This document shows positions 29,321-38,461 of a stretch of DNA of 64,000 nucleotides, piece after piece (position 1 is the stretch's first letter; every line of letters begins with the position of its first letter). The DNA lies in the NCBI RefSeq assembly GCF_004363725.1, contig NZ_SNZF01000008.1:62001-126000 (forward strand), in the 5' to 3' direction. The translations under genes and the position numbers were made by a program. This DNA is from Aquamicrobium defluvii. Its GTDB lineage: Bacteria > Pseudomonadota > Alphaproteobacteria > Rhizobiales > Rhizobiaceae. Under the pieces are notes generated by a model, which did no database searches, was not told the origin of the DNA, and saw only the letters and a list, made by a program, of their open reading frames with translations.

Positions 29321-31780
29321 TCATTTGCGGGGTAGCTGCGGTACCAGGCTGCGTTTACCGCCGTCCTTCGCCTTCGGCGTTGATTTTGCGGTGGCAGCCT
29401 TTTTGACGGATGTCTTCTTCGCCGCGGGCTTGCGGGCCTTCGGACGTTCCTCCGGCTCCTTCTTCGGCTGCACCTTCGCCTCGTCAGGCAGCGTTTCGAG
29501 CTTCAGGCCGGTTTCGCCGGTCTCCTTCTTCTCGACGGTGACGCGCACCGTGCCGCCTTTCCTGAGCTTGCCGAACAATACTTCCTCGGCCAGAGGCTTC
29601 TTGATGTGCTCCTGGATAACCCGGCCGAGCGGCCGGGCGCCCATGCGCTCATCGTACCCCTTGTCGGCCAGCCAGGCGATGGCGTCCTCGGACAGGTCGA
29701 AGGTGACCCCACGCTCGGAAAGCTGCGCTTCCAATTGCATGACGAACTTCTGCACCACCTGATGGATGACCGGTACCGGCAGCGAGCCGAACGGAATGAT
29801 CGCATCGAGACGGTTGCGGAACTCCGGCGTGAACAGGCGGTTGATCGCTTCCATGTCGTCGCCTTCGCGCTTCGAAGAGCCGAAGCCGATGGCTGCCCTG
29901 GCGAGATCCTGCGCGCCGGCATTCGTGGTCATGATCAGGATCACGTTGCGGAAGTCGATCTGCTTGCCGTTGTGGTCGGTCAGCTTGCCGTGGTCCATCA
30001 CCTGCAACAGGATGTTGAACAGGTCCGGATGCGCCTTCTCGATCTCGTCGAGCAGAAGCACGCAATGCGGATGCTGGTCGACGCCATCCGTGAGCAGACC
30101 GCCCTGATCGAAGCCGACATAGCCGGGAGGCGCGCCGATCAGCCGGGACACGGTGTGGCGCTCCATATATTCCGACATGTCGAAACGCAGCAGCTCGACG
30201 CCGAGGGAGGCAGCAAGCTGCTTGGCAACCTCGGTCTTGCCGACGCCGGTCGGGCCGGAGAACAGGTAGGAACCGATCGGCTTGTCGGGCTCACGCAAGC
30301 CGGCGCGGGCCAGCTTGATGGCCGAGCTCAGCGCCGTGATCGCCGTATCCTGCCCGTAGACGACCCGCTTGAGCTCCTTCTCCAGACCGGCCAGCACCTT
30401 CTCGTCGTCCGCCGAAACCGTCTTCGGCGGAATACGGGCCATGGTGGCGATGGTGGCCTCGATCTCCTTGATGCCGATGGTCTTCTTGCGCTTGCCTTCC
30501 GGCAGGAGCATCTGCGAGGCGCCGGTCTCGTCGATCACGTCGATCGCCTTGTCCGGCAGCTTGCGGTCGCTGATGTAACGGGCCGAAAGCTCCACCGCAC
30601 CCTTGATGGCGTCGGAGGTGTACCTGACCTTGTGGAAGTCCTCGAAATAGGGCTTCAGCCCCTTCATGATCTCGATGGCGTCCTCAACCGTCGGCTCATT
30701 CACATCGATCTTCTGGAAGCGGCGGACAAGCGCCCTGTCCTTCTCGAAGAACTGGCGGAACTCCTTGTAAGTCGTTGATCCTATGCAGCGAATTGCACCG
30801 GACGACAGCGCCGGTTTGAGCAGGTTGGACGCATCCATGGCACCGCCGGACGTCGCTCCGGCACCGATGACGGTGTGAATCTCATCGATGAACAGGACAG
30901 CGCCCGGATAGTCCTCCAGCTCCTTCACCACCTGCTTCAGGCGCTCCTCGAAATCGCCGCGATAGCGCGTCCCGGCAAGCAGCGTGCCCATGTCGAGCGC
31001 GAAGATGGTGGCGTCGGCCAGCACCTCCGGAACGTCGCCTTCCACGATGCGCTTGGCCAGTCCTTCGGCAATCGCCGTCTTGCCCACGCCGGGATCGCCC
31101 ACATAGAGCGGATTGTTCTTGGAGCGGCGGCACAGCACCTGAATGGTGCGGTTTATTTCCGGCTCGCGGCCGATCAGCGGATCGATCTTGCCGGCCCGGG
31201 CCTTGGCATTGAGGTTCACGCAATAGGCGGTCAGCGCGTCCTGAGCCTTCTTCTTGCCCTCATCGTGCTGCTCGCCGGTGCTGCCGCCACCGCCCTGCTC
31301 GTCCTCGGCGCCACGCGGAGTGCGCGCTTCCGAAGCGCCGGGGCGCTTGGCGATGCCATGCGAAATGTAGTTGACCGCGTCGTAGCGGGTCATCTGCTGT
31401 TCCTGCAGGAAGTATGCGGCGTGGCTCTCGCGCTCGGCGAAGATCGCCACCAGCACGTTGGCGCCCGACACTTCCTCGCGGCCGGAAGACTGCACGTGGA
31501 TCACGGCACGCTGGATGACGCGCTGAAAGCCGGCTGTCGGCTTCGAATCCTCGTCATAGCCGGTGATGAGATTGTCGAGTTCGGTGTCGATGTAGTTGAG
31601 CACCGTCTGACGCAGCTCGTCGAGATCGACGTTGCAGGCGCGCATGACGGCGGCCGCCTCGGCGTCGTCTATCAATGCCAGAAGCAGGTGCTCTAGGGTT
31701 GCGTATTCATGGTGGCGTTCATTGGCGATTGTCAGCGCCTGGTGAAGTGCCTTTTCCAAGCCTTGGGAGAAAGCCGGCAT
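29321..31780 (-). CDS. clpA: ATP-dependent Clp protease ATP-binding subunit ClpA
   Basis: An 819-residue AAA+ unfoldase that feeds ClpP with N-end-rule and other substrates. The N-terminal Clp_N domain (residues 1-145) receives ClpS. Walker A motifs are GDPGVGKT near residue 230 and GPTGVGKT near 508, each with its Walker B, and [19 protein letters not shown] confirms the ClpA/B type. There is no ClpB middle coiled coil. After the usual C-terminus there is a ~55-residue Lys/Ala/Pro-rich tail ([16 protein letters not shown]) that standard ClpA lacks. clpS lies 6 nt upstream. Confidence 0.97.
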   Translation of the reverse strand: MPAFSQGLEKALHQALTIANERHHEYATLEHLLLALIDDAEAAAVMRACNVDLDELRQTVLNYIDTELDNLITGYDEDSKPTAGFQRVIQRAVIHVQSSGREEVSGANVLVAIFAERESHAAYFLQEQQMTRYDAVNYISHGIAKRPGASEARTPRGAEDEQGGGGSTGEQHDEGKKKAQDALTAYCVNLNAKARAGKIDPLIGREPEINRTIQVLCRRSKNNPLYVGDPGVGKTAIAEGLAKRIVEGDVPEVLADATIFALDMGTLLAGTRYRGDFEERLKQVVKELEDYPGAVLFIDEIHTVIGAGATSGGAMDASNLLKPALSSGAIRCIGSTTYKEFRQFFEKDRALVRRFQKIDVNEPTVEDAIEIMKGLKPYFEDFHKVRYTSDAIKGAVELSARYISDRKLPDKAIDVIDETGASQMLLPEGKRKKTIGIKEIEATIATMARIPPKTVSADDEKVLAGLEKELKRVVYGQDTAITALSSAIKLARAGLREPDKPIGSYLFSGPTGVGKTEVAKQLAASLGVELLRFDMSEYMERHTVSRLIGAPPGYVGFDQGGLLTDGVDQHPHCVLLLDEIEKAHPDLFNILLQVMDHGKLTDHNGKQIDFRNVILIMTTNAGAQDLARAAIGFGSSKREGDDMEAINRLFTPEFRNRLDAIIPFGSLPVPVIHQVVQKFVMQLEAQLSERGVTFDLSEDAIAWLADKGYDERMGARPLGRVIQEHIKKPLAEEVLFGKLRKGGTVRVTVEKKETGETGLKLETLPDEAKVQPKKEPEERPKARKPAAKKTSVKKAATAKSTPKAKDGGKRSLVPQLPRK

Positions 31781-31786
31781 GTTACC

Positions 31787-32152
31787 TCACTTCTTCTCCA
31801 TCACGCATTGCAGCGGATGCTGATTCTGTCTGGCGAAATCCATGACCTGGGACACCTTGGTCTCGGCCACCTCGAATGTGTAAACGCCACACTCTCCCAC
31901 ACCGTGGTTGTGCACATGGAGCATGATGCGCGTGGCTGCTTCCCTGTCCTTCTGGAAAAAACGCTCCAGAACGTGAACGACAAACTCCATTGGCGTGTAG
32001 TCGTCGTTGAGGATCAGCACACGGTAAAGACTGGGACGCTTGGTCTTGGTCTGCGTACGCGTGATGACAGCCGTTCCACGGCCGGCACCATTGCCGTTTT
32101 GGTCCTTCTGCATTCTCGCCGCATGCTGCGCGGCAACCAGACTGCCAGTCAC
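31787..32152 (-). CDS. clpS: ATP-dependent Clp protease adaptor ClpS
   Basis: A 121-residue adaptor that hands N-degron substrates to ClpA. The ligand-pocket motif [20 protein letters not shown] and the later [19 protein letters not shown] are conserved. The N-terminal ~35 residues are Gln/Asn/Lys-rich and unstructured, as expected for the ClpS extension that enters ClpA. It is directly upstream of clpA in one operon. Confidence 0.96.
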   Translation of the reverse strand: MTGSLVAAQHAARMQKDQNGNGAGRGTAVITRTQTKTKRPSLYRVLILNDDYTPMEFVVHVLERFFQKDREAATRIMLHVHNHGVGECGVYTFEVAETKVSQVMDFARQNQHPLQCVMEKK

Positions 32153-32337
32153 GTTATCCCTGCCTCACGATCCAACCCCGCGATCCGGCCTCCATCGGCC
32201 AGCCCCGAAGGGCAAATCGACATGTAGGTCATTATTGTCGAATTTTAAGCCCTTCTCCGCCGCTGACAATACGGTCTTCGAACCAATTATGCGTCAACGC
32301 TCAAATCCGGTTTTCGACAGCTTGCCAAAATGCAAAA

Positions 32338-32364
32338 GCCCGGCTGCGTCGAACGCAGCCGGGC
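32338..32364 (-). terminator. Terminator of the phasin gene
   Basis: A 12-bp stem GCCCGGCTGCGT with its complement and a 3-nt loop lies 40 nt past the phasin stop. Read on the minus strand, it is followed by TTTTGC, giving a moderate intrinsic terminator. Confidence 0.8.
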
Positions 32365-32403
32365 CGATTGCCGGCTCAAACCGGCAAAACAGAATGAGCG
32401 GCT

Positions 32404-32736
32404 TCAGCGAGCCTTGGCCACGATGCCTTCGAAAGGCTTGTAGGCTTCCCTGGCGAATTCCGAATAGAGATCGCCGAACCTGGTCGCCTCGGCCACGAAG
32501 GACTCGTAGGACTGCTTCACATAGTCGGTCTGGATGCCGAGCGCGTCCTCGAAGGACTTCGCCGAAAGCAGCTTCTCGAAAGCGGTGCTGCCGGCCTCAA
32601 GGCTCTTCTTGGTGTATTCGCTGGCCTCGACGGCAATCGCCTGCGCGCCCTTGGACAGAGATGCAAGGCTCTTGAGTCCCGAGTCTGCGAACTCCTTGCC
32701 GTACTTGCTGAATTCTTCGTAGGTGGTCTCGGACAT
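32404..32736 (-). CDS. Phasin family protein
   Basis: A 110-residue, all-helical protein that coats polyhydroxyalkanoate granules. It has the typical phasin make-up: Ala, Lys, Glu and Ser, no Cys or Pro stretches, with the segment SKGAQAIAVEASEYTKKSLEAGSTAFEKLL. The ATG at 32736 is fixed by an AAGGAGGA ribosome-binding site 6 nt upstream; longer in-frame readings run across the promoter. It is monocistronic, with a strong promoter bearing a palindromic operator upstream and a hairpin downstream. Confidence 0.9.
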   Translation of the reverse strand: MSETTYEEFSKYGKEFADSGLKSLASLSKGAQAIAVEASEYTKKSLEAGSTAFEKLLSAKSFEDALGIQTDYVKQSYESFVAEATRFGDLYSEFAREAYKPFEGIVAKAR

Positions 32737-32818
32737 GGGTTGTCCTCCTTCGTGAATCGAACCTGCATGGATCGAACTGTCAGATAACGCAGGCAGCCAA
32801 TCTTTTTGCATTAGCGAA

Positions 32819-32847
32819 TAAATATTGTGCAATGCACAAAATGTCAA
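32819..32847 (-). promoter_or_regulatory. Strong phasin promoter with a palindromic operator in the spacer
   Basis: On the minus strand, a perfect -35 TTGACA and a -10 TATTTA are exactly 17 nt apart. The spacer contains the near-perfect palindrome TTGTGCATTGCACAA (32825-32839). Such placement is the classic layout for a repressor site. In alphaproteobacteria phasin genes are repressed by PhaR/AniA, which favours TGC/GCA-rich palindromes, so PhaR is the likely ligand; that assignment is inference. Confidence 0.72.
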
Positions 32848-33031
32848 CCGCGCGGTTGTCGGCCGGCAAGTGCTAAAATTCCCATAAAATTTGCGACGAC
32901 TGCGCCGGAATTGGTGAACGCGGCGGTTACCATAAACGGATTGGTAACGGTGCATGGATAGCATTGCTCAAAATCAGGCTGGGATAGGACCTTTGCCATC
33001 CCCACCGAAATGAAAGCCAAAGGAAGTAACA

Positions 33032-34405
33032 GTGCGTAAGGCGTTTTCGGGTATCGCTTCCCTTTCCGTGCGTTCTTTCCGGGCAGTGGCAACCATTGCC
33101 GCCGCCGCGGTATTTGTCATCGGCACGAGTACGGCCTCGCAGGCTGCCGCCAACGATGCGGCCATCGTCATCGACGCCAACACGGGCAAGACGCTGTATT
33201 CCTCCAATGCGAATGCGCGCCGCTATCCGGCCTCGCTCACCAAGATGATGACGCTGTATCTGACCTTCGACGCACTTTCGAAGGGCAAGATCACCAAATC
33301 CACCCAGGTTCCCTTCTCCGCCAACGCTGCGGCCGAGCCGCCGACCAAACTCGGCGTTCGCAAGGGCGGCTCGATTACCGTGGAGACGGCAATCCTGTCC
33401 ATGGTGACCAAGTCCGCCAACGATTCGTCGACCGCGCTTGCCGAACTGCTCGGCGGCAGCGAAGCGAACTTCGCAAGGATGATGACTTCCAAGGCCCGCT
33501 CGCTGGGCATGACCAACACCGTGTTCCGCAACGCGCACGGGCTTCCCAATCCCGGCCAGTTCACCACCGCGCGCGACATGGCCACGCTCGGCATCGCGCT
33601 GCGCGAGCATTTCCCGCAGTATTACGGTTACTTCGCGGAACGTTCGTTCATGTATGGCCGTCAGCGTATCAACGGCCATAATCGCCTGCTTGGACGCATC
33701 AAGGGCGTGGACGGTATCAAGACGGGGTACACCCGCGCTTCCGGCTTCAATCTGGTTTCGTCCGTCTCGACCGACGGGCGCAAGCTGGTCGCCGTGGTGA
33801 TGGGCGGCAAGTCCGGCGCCAGTCGCGACAACGAGATGGCCCGCCTGATCAACGCCTATCTCCCCAAGGCCTCGAAACGCGGCGGCGGCGCTCTCGTTGC
33901 CCGCAACGACAACGACCCGGCCTCGCAGCAGATCGCCAAGGTCGTTCTGCCCCGGCACGACGCGCCCACACCGGACGAAAAGCCGGCTACGGTCGACGCG
34001 ATCGTAGCGGCCGCCGCCCCGGTTCCGTCGCAGGCCCCCAAGCCCAGGCTTCCTGTAATCGCGCAGGCGCCGGAACCCGATGAAATTCCCTTTGCGCAAG
34101 CCTACAGCGGCCCGGAGCCGTCGCAGCAGATCGATCCTGTCAACACCGCCTCCCTGCCCTCCGGCTGGGTGGTGCAGGTGGCCTCCTCGCCGAGCAAATC
34201 CGAAGCCGAGGCAGCACTCGACAAAACTGCCGCGCAGGCACGCGCCATTCTTGCCAGCGCTTCCGGCTATACGGTTCCGTTCCGGAAAGGCGGCGTGACC
34301 TATTTCCGCGCGCGCTTCGGCGGCTTCGAGACGCAGACCGCAGCTCTCAGGGCATGCAGCGCGCTGAAGAAGCGGCGTATTGAATGCTTCGCGGTGCAGC
34401 AGTAG
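33032..34405 (+). CDS. D-alanyl-D-alanine carboxypeptidase with C-terminal SPOR domain
   Basis: A 457-residue class C penicillin-binding protein (S11 family) that trims peptidoglycan stem peptides in the periplasm. The signal peptide ends near residue 40 (SQA-AAN). The active-site triad is complete: S68-L-T-K71, S128-A-N130 and K230-T-G232. A Pro/Ala-rich linker (about 285-370) leads to a SPOR domain (about 375-457) that binds denuded septal glycan, so the enzyme is probably recruited to division sites. It uses a GTG start with an AAGGAAG site 6 nt upstream. The gene could be called dacC or dacF in rhizobia. Confidence 0.92.
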   Translation: MRKAFSGIASLSVRSFRAVATIAAAAVFVIGTSTASQAAANDAAIVIDANTGKTLYSSNANARRYPASLTKMMTLYLTFDALSKGKITKSTQVPFSANAAAEPPTKLGVRKGGSITVETAILSMVTKSANDSSTALAELLGGSEANFARMMTSKARSLGMTNTVFRNAHGLPNPGQFTTARDMATLGIALREHFPQYYGYFAERSFMYGRQRINGHNRLLGRIKGVDGIKTGYTRASGFNLVSSVSTDGRKLVAVVMGGKSGASRDNEMARLINAYLPKASKRGGGALVARNDNDPASQQIAKVVLPRHDAPTPDEKPATVDAIVAAAAPVPSQAPKPRLPVIAQAPEPDEIPFAQAYSGPEPSQQIDPVNTASLPSGWVVQVASSPSKSEAEAALDKTAAQARAILASASGYTVPFRKGGVTYFRARFGGFETQTAALRACSALKKRRIECFAVQQ

Positions 34406-34457
34406 GCCGCGCCGCGAACGGCTCCCGGAAAAGTTCAGTATCGAAGGAGTGTCATTC

Positions 34458-34736
34458 GTGATCGGAGAACAGCAGACCTTCGGGTTCGGCGCGACACTGA
34501 AGCAGGACAGAGGTCCCTCAAGCGACATCGGAACGCAGGCGCTTTATCAGGCCGCTATGCGGCTGAAGAACATCCGCCCCGGAAATTCACGCTTCAAGAC
34601 AAAGGACCTCGTCGGCCTTTTGCTGAGCCACGGCGCCCGCACATGGCGCAACACGCAGCCGCTTGTGCGCATCCGCCTCAAAGCGGCGACGCCCGACAAC
34701 AGGCAGGCCGTAAAGCTGAAATTCGGGATTTCCTGA
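34458..34736 (+). CDS. Small hypothetical protein
   Basis: 92 residues if translated from the GTG at 34458, which has an AAGGAG site 8 nt upstream; in the same frame an upstream GTG (34449) sits within that site. The product is basic (GVLL-rich helix, then RTWRNTQPLVRIRLKAA) with no TM segment or known motif. Third-position GC is high and typical of the host, which supports coding. It starts 52 nt after the DD-carboxypeptidase and ends just before a RIME-like repeat. I do not recognise a family. Confidence 0.55.
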   Translation: MIGEQQTFGFGATLKQDRGPSSDIGTQALYQAAMRLKNIRPGNSRFKTKDLVGLLLSHGARTWRNTQPLVRIRLKAATPDNRQAVKLKFGIS

Positions 34737-34742
34737 CCCGAA

Positions 34743-34843
34743 GCGCGTCGCGATCTTTCAGATCAGCCCCTTGCGCTTCAAGTTTCTGTTTTCGCGCATG
34801 TCGTTGTCCCGAAACCGGTTCCTACTTTCGGGCGACATGCTCT
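34743..34843. repeat. RIME-like rhizobial intergenic mosaic repeat
   Basis: The 100-nt gap between the hypothetical gene and the DUF1489 gene is filled by a dispersed-type element. Its right part is an imperfect palindrome: GCATGTCG (34796-34803) pairs with CGACATGC (34833-34840) and CCCGAAA (34808-34814) with TTTCGGG (34826-34832). The form GCATGTCG..CCCGAAACCGGTTCC..TTTCGGGCGACATGC is a common intergenic repeat in Rhizobium and Mesorhizobium genomes (RIME family, from memory). Its fold could act as a transcript end. Confidence 0.7.
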
Positions 34844-35279
34844 AGAGAAGCCCCAGTTCGGCAAGTTCGCGCCGAAGACCGGGGGGCATTTCAGCCAAAC
34901 CTGCACCGCCCTTGCCGAGATCGGCGGGCGCATCCTCCGCCTTGAGATAGCGCCATCCCTGAAAGGGCCTGCGTGGCTGCCATTCCGTGCGGATGATCTG
35001 CGGATCGAGAACGATCCGGCAACGACCGATGCCCTGATCGTCGGTGAAGGGACGGATTTCGGTGATGAGCTGACGGCATTGCACGCTGCCCTTGATCACC
35101 CAGTACAGCGAGCCGCCATCCGTTATCTCTGCGCCGCGCGTCGGAACCATGCGTGTCGTGTGCCAGTGCTCGGCTGGCTCGCCATTGCGGCGACGCTCGT
35201 CGAGCTTGTGGGCAACCCACGCTTCCAGGTCCTCGACGCTGTCGCAGCCAACGCACAATTTGAGAATATTGAGTGCCAT
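34842..35279 (-). CDS. DUF1489 family protein
   Basis: A 145-residue protein that begins MALNILKLCVGCDSVEDLEAW and matches the DUF1489 family of alphaproteobacterial small proteins. No signal peptide or TM segment. The first CVGC pair and the later SVQCRQLITEI stretch are conserved in the family as I know it. Its function is unknown. It is monocistronic, facing the RIME-like repeat and diverging from nothing nearby. Confidence 0.85.
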   Translation of the reverse strand: MALNILKLCVGCDSVEDLEAWVAHKLDERRRNGEPAEHWHTTRMVPTRGAEITDGGSLYWVIKGSVQCRQLITEIRPFTDDQGIGRCRIVLDPQIIRTEWQPRRPFQGWRYLKAEDAPADLGKGGAGLAEMPPGLRRELAELGLL

Positions 35280-35363
35280 GGGTGGAAACTAGCGGCTGGC
35301 AGCCATGCATTCAACGCGACATGACGTTTTGCACACTGCCTTTTTCCACATGCGTTGCCGCCG

Positions 35364-36767
35364 TCAGCACTCCACCACATTGACGGCGAGACCGCCCAGG
35401 CTCGTTTCCTTGTAGCGCTCGTTCATGTCGGCGCCGGTCTGGCGCATGGTTTCGATGGCGGCATCCAGCGGGACAAAATGCTTGCCGTCGCCCTTTATGG
35501 CGAGAGACGCCGCCGTCACCGCCTTGACCGCGCCAAGCGCGTTGCGCTCGATGCAAGGCACCTGAACGAGCCCCGCGACCGGATCGCAGGTCATGCCGAG
35601 GTGATGTTCCAGCGCGATCTCCGCTGCATTCTCGACCTGCTCCGGCGTGCCGCCCATCACGGCGCACAGGCCGGCAGCGGCCATGGCGGAAGCCGACCCC
35701 ACTTCGCCCTGACAACCCACCTCGGCACCGGAAATCGAGGCATTGGTCTTGATGATGCCGCCAACAGCCGCCGCAGTCAGCAGGAAGTCGCGGATCGAAG
35801 CCTGATCGGCCTCCGGGTGGAAATGGAGCCAGTAGCGCAGAACTGCCGGCAACGTGCCGGCCGCACCGTTGGTCGGTGCCGTGACCACGCGTCCGCCAGC
35901 CGCATTTTCCTCGTTCACCGCCATGGCGTAGATCGACAGCCAGTCATTCGCGAGCAACGGATTGGGACGGTTGCGGCTCCACTCCTCCTGCAGCTTGTCA
36001 TGCAACTGGCGCGCACGGCGACGCACCTTGAGCCCGCCCGGCATGATGCCTTCCTGCGTCAGGCCGCGGTCGATGCATCCCTTCATGGCGGCCCAGATGT
36101 CGTCCAGACCGGAATCGAGCTTCTCGCGCGACATATGAGTTTCCTCATTGGCGCGTTTCATCTCGGCTATGGACAACCCGCTTCTCGCCGCCATCGCCAG
36201 CATTTCCGCGGCATTCTTGAATGGATAGGGCACCTTCTTGCCTTCGGTGGTGACGGAGCCCCGCTGCTTCATGATTTGAAGCTCTTCCTCCGACACGACA
36301 AACCCGCCACCGACGGAATAATAGATGCGCTTGAGAAGCACGCGGTCGTTTGCATCGTATGCGTAGAACGCCATGCCATTGGCATGGCCGGTGAGCGGGG
36401 TCTTCTTGTCCAGCACCAGATCAAGGGCCGGATCGAAACGATAGGAAGGGTGGCCTGGCGGTGAAACGCGCTTGTCCGCCTTGACCTCCGCGATAACTTC
36501 ATCGCTCTGGTCCGGATCCACCGTGACCGGCACAAGCCCTGTCAGGCCAAGAATAACCGCACGGTCGCTGCCATGGCCGATACCCGTGTAGGCCAGTGAG
36601 CCATGCAGGCTTGCGCCGACACGATCCACTTTCACACCTGCGGGGCGCGGCCAGTCGTTCGACAGGATTTCCTTCAGGAATCGCGCCGCCGCTGTCATCG
36701 GCCCCATGGTGTGGGAACTGGAAGGACCTATGCCGATCTTGAAAAGGTCGAAAACCGAAAGAAACAA
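35364..36767 (-). CDS. sdaA: L-serine dehydratase (iron-sulfur type)
   Basis: A 467-residue single-chain L-serine deaminase giving pyruvate and ammonia. It uses an oxygen-sensitive 4Fe-4S cluster. The N-terminal beta domain starts with [19 protein letters not shown], a hallmark of this family. Cluster cysteines are expected in the C-terminal catalytic domain, where [23 protein letters not shown] and [15 protein letters not shown] are found. It is divergent from the DUF599 gene with a 160-nt gap. Confidence 0.96.
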   Translation of the reverse strand: MFLSVFDLFKIGIGPSSSHTMGPMTAAARFLKEILSNDWPRPAGVKVDRVGASLHGSLAYTGIGHGSDRAVILGLTGLVPVTVDPDQSDEVIAEVKADKRVSPPGHPSYRFDPALDLVLDKKTPLTGHANGMAFYAYDANDRVLLKRIYYSVGGGFVVSEEELQIMKQRGSVTTEGKKVPYPFKNAAEMLAMAARSGLSIAEMKRANEETHMSREKLDSGLDDIWAAMKGCIDRGLTQEGIMPGGLKVRRRARQLHDKLQEEWSRNRPNPLLANDWLSIYAMAVNEENAAGGRVVTAPTNGAAGTLPAVLRYWLHFHPEADQASIRDFLLTAAAVGGIIKTNASISGAEVGCQGEVGSASAMAAAGLCAVMGGTPEQVENAAEIALEHHLGMTCDPVAGLVQVPCIERNALGAVKAVTAASLAIKGDGKHFVPLDAAIETMRQTGADMNERYKETSLGGLAVNVVEC

Positions 36768-36927
36768 GAACCCCTACCTCCACGACATCAGCCGGCACGC
36801 TTTTGGCGCCGTTCTCTACTACATAGTGGCTTCGGTTACGGTTTTCTGCATTTTTCGATAAGGCCACGCGGCGTCTGCCGACCTTGCGTGCTCCTTGCGC
36901 GACATAGCCTGTGATAATGAGGAAGGC

Positions 36928-37689
36928 ATGATCGATTCATTGCATCTTTCGGCAGCGGATTTCGCTGCGCTGGCCTTCTTCCTGCTTGCCTGGGGCCTGC
37001 ACACACTGGCTTCCGACGGATGGATATTCCACCGTCCCTCCCTCACCATGGCCATGAACCGGCAGCGCGAAATCTGGATGGAGCGGATGGCCGAACGCGA
37101 AATCCGCATCGTGGATACCGCAATCATGGGCGGTCTCCAGCAGGGCACGGCCTTTTTCGCGTCAAGCTGCCTGATCGCCATAGGCGGCTGCTTCGCCTTC
37201 CTCGGAGCATCAGATCAGGTGGTCGGCGTGCTTTCTGACCTGCATCTGCAAGGGGCGGCGACCCGCACGGCTTTCCAGCTCAAGGTTGTCGGACTGGTCA
37301 TCATCCTCGCCTTTGCTTTCTTCAAGTTCGGCTGGTCATACCGGCTGTTCAACTATTGCTCGATCCTGATCGGCGCTGTGCCGGTGGCCTATGGCGAGCA
37401 GGCCCACAATCCGCAAACCCGAAGCGCCGTCATGCGGGCCATAAAAATGAACAAGCTGGCCGGCAAGCACTTCAATTCCGGCCTGCGTGCGGTTTTCTTC
37501 TCGATCGGCTATCTCGGCTGGTTCGTCGGCCCGGTGGCCTTCTTGCTGTCGAGCGCACTGCTTGCGGTCGTTCTGCTGCGCCGGCAATTCTTCTCGAATG
37601 CACGCGAGGCGGTTCTGGCGGAAACGGAGGAAATCGTTCAGTCGGCCGGTGCCGGCAGCAGCGAATCGATACGGCCCGACAGCCAGTAG
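36928..37689 (+). CDS. DUF599 family membrane protein
   Basis: A 253-residue inner-membrane protein with four predicted TM segments. The opening FAALAFFLLAWGLHTLA and the central DTAIMGGLQQGTAFFASSCLIAIGGC are the DUF599 signature; a further RQREIW element is typical. The ATG at 36928 follows a GAGGAAGG site; an ATG 33 nt upstream is less well placed. Function unknown. It converges on the YdcF-like gene and overlaps its 3' end by 52 nt. Confidence 0.88.
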   Translation: MIDSLHLSAADFAALAFFLLAWGLHTLASDGWIFHRPSLTMAMNRQREIWMERMAEREIRIVDTAIMGGLQQGTAFFASSCLIAIGGCFAFLGASDQVVGVLSDLHLQGAATRTAFQLKVVGLVIILAFAFFKFGWSYRLFNYCSILIGAVPVAYGEQAHNPQTRSAVMRAIKMNKLAGKHFNSGLRAVFFSIGYLGWFVGPVAFLLSSALLAVVLLRRQFFSNAREAVLAETEEIVQSAGAGSSESIRPDSQ

Positions 37690-38438
37690 GCGAAAAGGCC
37701 CACCCACTCACGGATGGCGACGGTCAGGTTCTGGAGCGAATCCTGGACGTTGTCCTGCGCCAGCCCGGCATGCTCGTTTCCGGCAGTGCGATAATCGGCC
37801 GGCCATGGCACGACTTCGAATCCTGCCTTGCGGAAAAGCCCCATCGAGCGCGGCATGTGAAAGGCTGACGTCACCAGAAGCCACACTTCCCCCGGCTGCG
37901 GCTCCACCATTTCGCGTGTGAAGACAGCGTTCTCGTGGGTATTTCGCGATCTCTTCTCCAGAACAAGCCGATCCGCCTCGACGCCGAGCGCCGTGAGCAG
38001 ACGGGGTGCGGTATCTCCATCGCCCTCGCCTTCCAGCATCAGGCTGCCATTGCCGCCAGTCACCACCACGCGTGCATCCGGATAGCGGCGCGCAAGTATC
38101 GCGGTCTCGACGAACCGGTCGCCGCTCGAATTGAGCTCATAGCCGCCGCGAACGAGGTTCACGCCACCCTCGAAGCCGCCGCCGAGCACGATGATGCCAG
38201 CGACATCGGCAGGCGCGGGGTCCGGGCGCTGGAAACGGTCTTCCAGCGGATGCATCAGCAGCGCCCCGGTTGAGGTCCAGGCGCCGATGGCGATTATCAG
38301 GAATGCGGCGAAGGAAATGAAGATCGACAGCCGACGCCAGCCGGCAAGCGCCAGAACGACGCCGGCCAATACCAGCAGTCCGATCAGATTGATCGGCTGC
38401 GCGACGAACCAGAACAGCTTGGAGAGATAGAAAAACAC
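37638..38438 (-). CDS. YdcF/ElyC (DUF218) family protein
   Basis: A 266-residue inner-membrane protein with two N-terminal TM segments (about residues 12-30 and 36-58) and a periplasmic DUF218 domain. The family motifs are present: IIVLGGGFEGG, RYPDARVVVTGGNGS, RNTHENAVFTRE and LVTSAFHMPRSMGLF. ElyC-type members affect undecaprenyl-lipid handling in the envelope; the assignment to that role is inference. The gene sits directly upstream of gatA on the same strand with a 23-nt gap but in the order gatA then ydcF-like. Confidence 0.88.
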   Translation of the reverse strand: MFFYLSKLFWFVAQPINLIGLLVLAGVVLALAGWRRLSIFISFAAFLIIAIGAWTSTGALLMHPLEDRFQRPDPAPADVAGIIVLGGGFEGGVNLVRGGYELNSSGDRFVETAILARRYPDARVVVTGGNGSLMLEGEGDGDTAPRLLTALGVEADRLVLEKRSRNTHENAVFTREMVEPQPGEVWLLVTSAFHMPRSMGLFRKAGFEVVPWPADYRTAGNEHAGLAQDNVQDSLQNLTVAIREWVGLFAYWLSGRIDSLLPAPAD

Positions 38439-38461
38439 CCTCTATCCCTCCATCCGTCCGG

